DNA of 36,850 bases. It comes from a virus. Position 1 is the first letter of the stretch, and each line of letters begins with the position of its first letter. A program made the position numbers and the translations under genes. Shown here piece by piece: positions 36,740 through 36,850 of this stretch. The notes under the pieces were generated by a model, which was not told where the DNA came from, searched no databases, and saw only the letters and a program-made list of their open reading frames with translations. Location: the IMG/VR virus record IMGVR_UViG_3300005731_000099, positions 1 to 36,850 of that record. The stretch is one strand, 5' to 3'.

Positions 36740-36850
36740 ATGAAAAATAGAAACATACCACATAAAGACGATTGGGCTACACCACCATATTTTTATGATG
36801 AATTAAACGGTGAATTTGATTTTAACTTTGACCCTTGCCCGTATCAGCAC
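36740..36850 (+). CDS. N-terminal part of phage Dam-type DNA adenine methyltransferase (partial)
   Basis: The 37 codons to the window end include KDDWATPPYFYDELNGEF and DFNFDPCP, the signature start of phage N-6-adenine methyltransferases (D-x-W-x-T-P ... F-x-x-D-x-C-P/A). The enzyme moves methyl from S-adenosylmethionine to adenine N6, often to protect phage DNA from host restriction. The gene runs off the window. Its likely end is at 1-54. It lies between attC-like elements E3 and E1. Confidence 0.85.
   Translation, partial: MKNRNIPHKDDWATPPYFYDELNGEFDFNFDPCPYQH

Overview
The window reads as almost the whole genome of a tailed, siphovirus-like phage infecting a member of the Bacteroidota, most likely a flavobacterium. 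The reasons are AT-rich DNA, A-rich leaders without Shine-Dalgarno sequences, host-type promoters of the Bacteroidota form TTTG-N19-TAnnTTTG, and many families typical of that phylum's phages (DUF3127 OB-fold protein, unimolecular spanin, XkdF-like protease, Bacteroidota-type tail tube and tail chaperones). No integrase, CI-like repressor, tRNA or CRISPR array was found. The last 111 bases encode the start of a phage Dam-type adenine methyltransferase and the first 54 bases encode the end of one. The molecule is therefore probably circular or circularly permuted, with a few hundred bases of that gene missing between the window ends.

Layout. 1-4.1 kb: small early/middle genes in overlapping order, including a VRR-NUC-like nuclease, a possible annealing protein, a DnaA-domain-IV-like protein and a sigma-factor-like protein. 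4.0-9.6 kb: terminase small and large subunits, separated by a sugar-modification island (three glycosyltransferases and a sulfotransferase-like protein). 9.7-10.7 kb: an OB-fold protein with an SSB-like tail and a DUF3310-like protein, closed by two terminators. 10.9-30.0 kb: the virion block in unusual order: tail chaperone with a -1 frameshift, tail completion, tail tip/baseplate proteins, tape measure, protease, scaffold, major capsid, tail tube, portal, connector, and tail terminator fused to LamG. 29.9-31.4 kb: lysis (holin candidates, T7-lysozyme-type amidase, u-spanin). 31.4-35.1 kb: a DEDD exonuclease on the plus strand, then a minus-strand replication operon (initiator/loader-like protein, DnaB/RecA-like ATPase, primase) behind a structured leader. 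35.2-36.85 kb: small genes, a secreted glucosaminidase-like protein and the methyltransferase.

Three features tie the map together. First, five copies of a strictly spaced motif, GTTACA-N13-AATATTTA(T/C)TA(G/A), stand before late structural genes, usually touching the start codon. They look like late promoters that differ from the host-type promoters, and the phage's own sigma-like protein (2265-2792) is a candidate partner. Second, four palindromic elements with an integron attC-like plan (outer TAAC/GTTA or AAC/GTT pair, short unequal spacers, inner stem) abut stop codons. They bracket the methyltransferase and a DUF3268 zinc-finger gene, as if these were gene cassettes. Third, the tail chaperone gene carries a nine-T slippery run, after which a second domain without its own start codon is read in the -1 frame.
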